Below are positions 11,689 to 11,694 of a DNA stretch of 11,694 nt, one piece after another. The stretch spans positions 1-11,694 of the forward strand of contig DASPKA010000111.1 in NCBI GenBank assembly GCA_035628335.1, given 5' to 3'. A program made the position numbers and the translations under genes. The stretch comes from DASPKA01 sp035628335. GTDB lineage: Bacteria > Patescibacteriota > Doudnabacteria > UBA920. Within the stretch, counting starts at the first letter, position 1. Each line of letters starts with the position of its first letter. Under the pieces are notes generated by a model that was not told where the DNA came from, searched no databases, and saw nothing but the letters and a program-made list of their open reading frames with translations.

Positions 11689-11694
11689 ATGAAA
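11689..11694 (+). CDS. First codons of the next gene (partial, runs off the window)
   Basis: ATG AAA at the right edge lies 6 bases after AAGGAG (11677-11682), so a + strand gene very likely begins here. Only Met-Lys is visible. A Met-Lys start would fit a signal peptide or many other proteins, so nothing can be said of its function. Confidence 0.6.

Overview
The window looks like a piece of a small-genome bacterial chromosome. A member of the Patescibacteria/CPR (Parcubacteria-like) is my best guess. This is inference from three things: compact single-gene units, many short proteins of no recognisable family, and an AT-rich palindromic intergenic element of a kind I associate with those genomes. 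TGA acts as a stop in several genes, so code 11 fits. No rRNA, tRNA, CRISPR array, transposase or phage gene is visible.

Left part (1-2262): the C-terminal tail of an unidentified + strand protein overlaps the end of ftsA (cell division) on the - strand. Upstream of ftsA are a yqeY-family gene and rpsU (ribosomal protein S21, TTG start). The rpsU-yqeY adjacency is conserved in many bacteria. A large imperfect inverted repeat lies between rpsU and yqeY.

Middle (2300-6236): a run of short proteins I do not recognise, most with a strong GGAGG-type ribosome binding site and bounded by rho-independent terminators that often serve convergent gene pairs. They are a 129-aa + gene divergent from rpsU, an overlapping two-gene - strand pair (123 and 114 aa), a 235-aa - gene and a 74-aa + gene. 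Among them is an MFS transporter. Its roughly 200-nt leader carries the strongest unexplained signal in the window: an upstream multi-helix hairpin, a perfect 12-bp antiterminator-like pairing, and a mutually exclusive terminator hairpin followed by TTTTT. A possible 25-codon leader ORF runs through the structure. A perfect 14-bp palindrome sits between this leader and the divergent two-gene pair, over both presumed -35 regions.

Right part (6237-11694): cell-envelope genes. These are a DUF378 small membrane protein, a secreted Asn/Tyr-rich protein with Ig-like domains, a divergent short VIT/CCC1-family metal transporter whose mRNA looks leaderless, a 672-aa protein joining about 10 membrane helices to an extracytoplasmic beta-propeller, and a secreted subtilisin-type (S8) protease with propeptide. 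The first codons of a further + strand gene follow a good ribosome binding site at the right edge. Intergenic stretches are all under about 300 bases; the longest (3558-3846) is the transporter leader.
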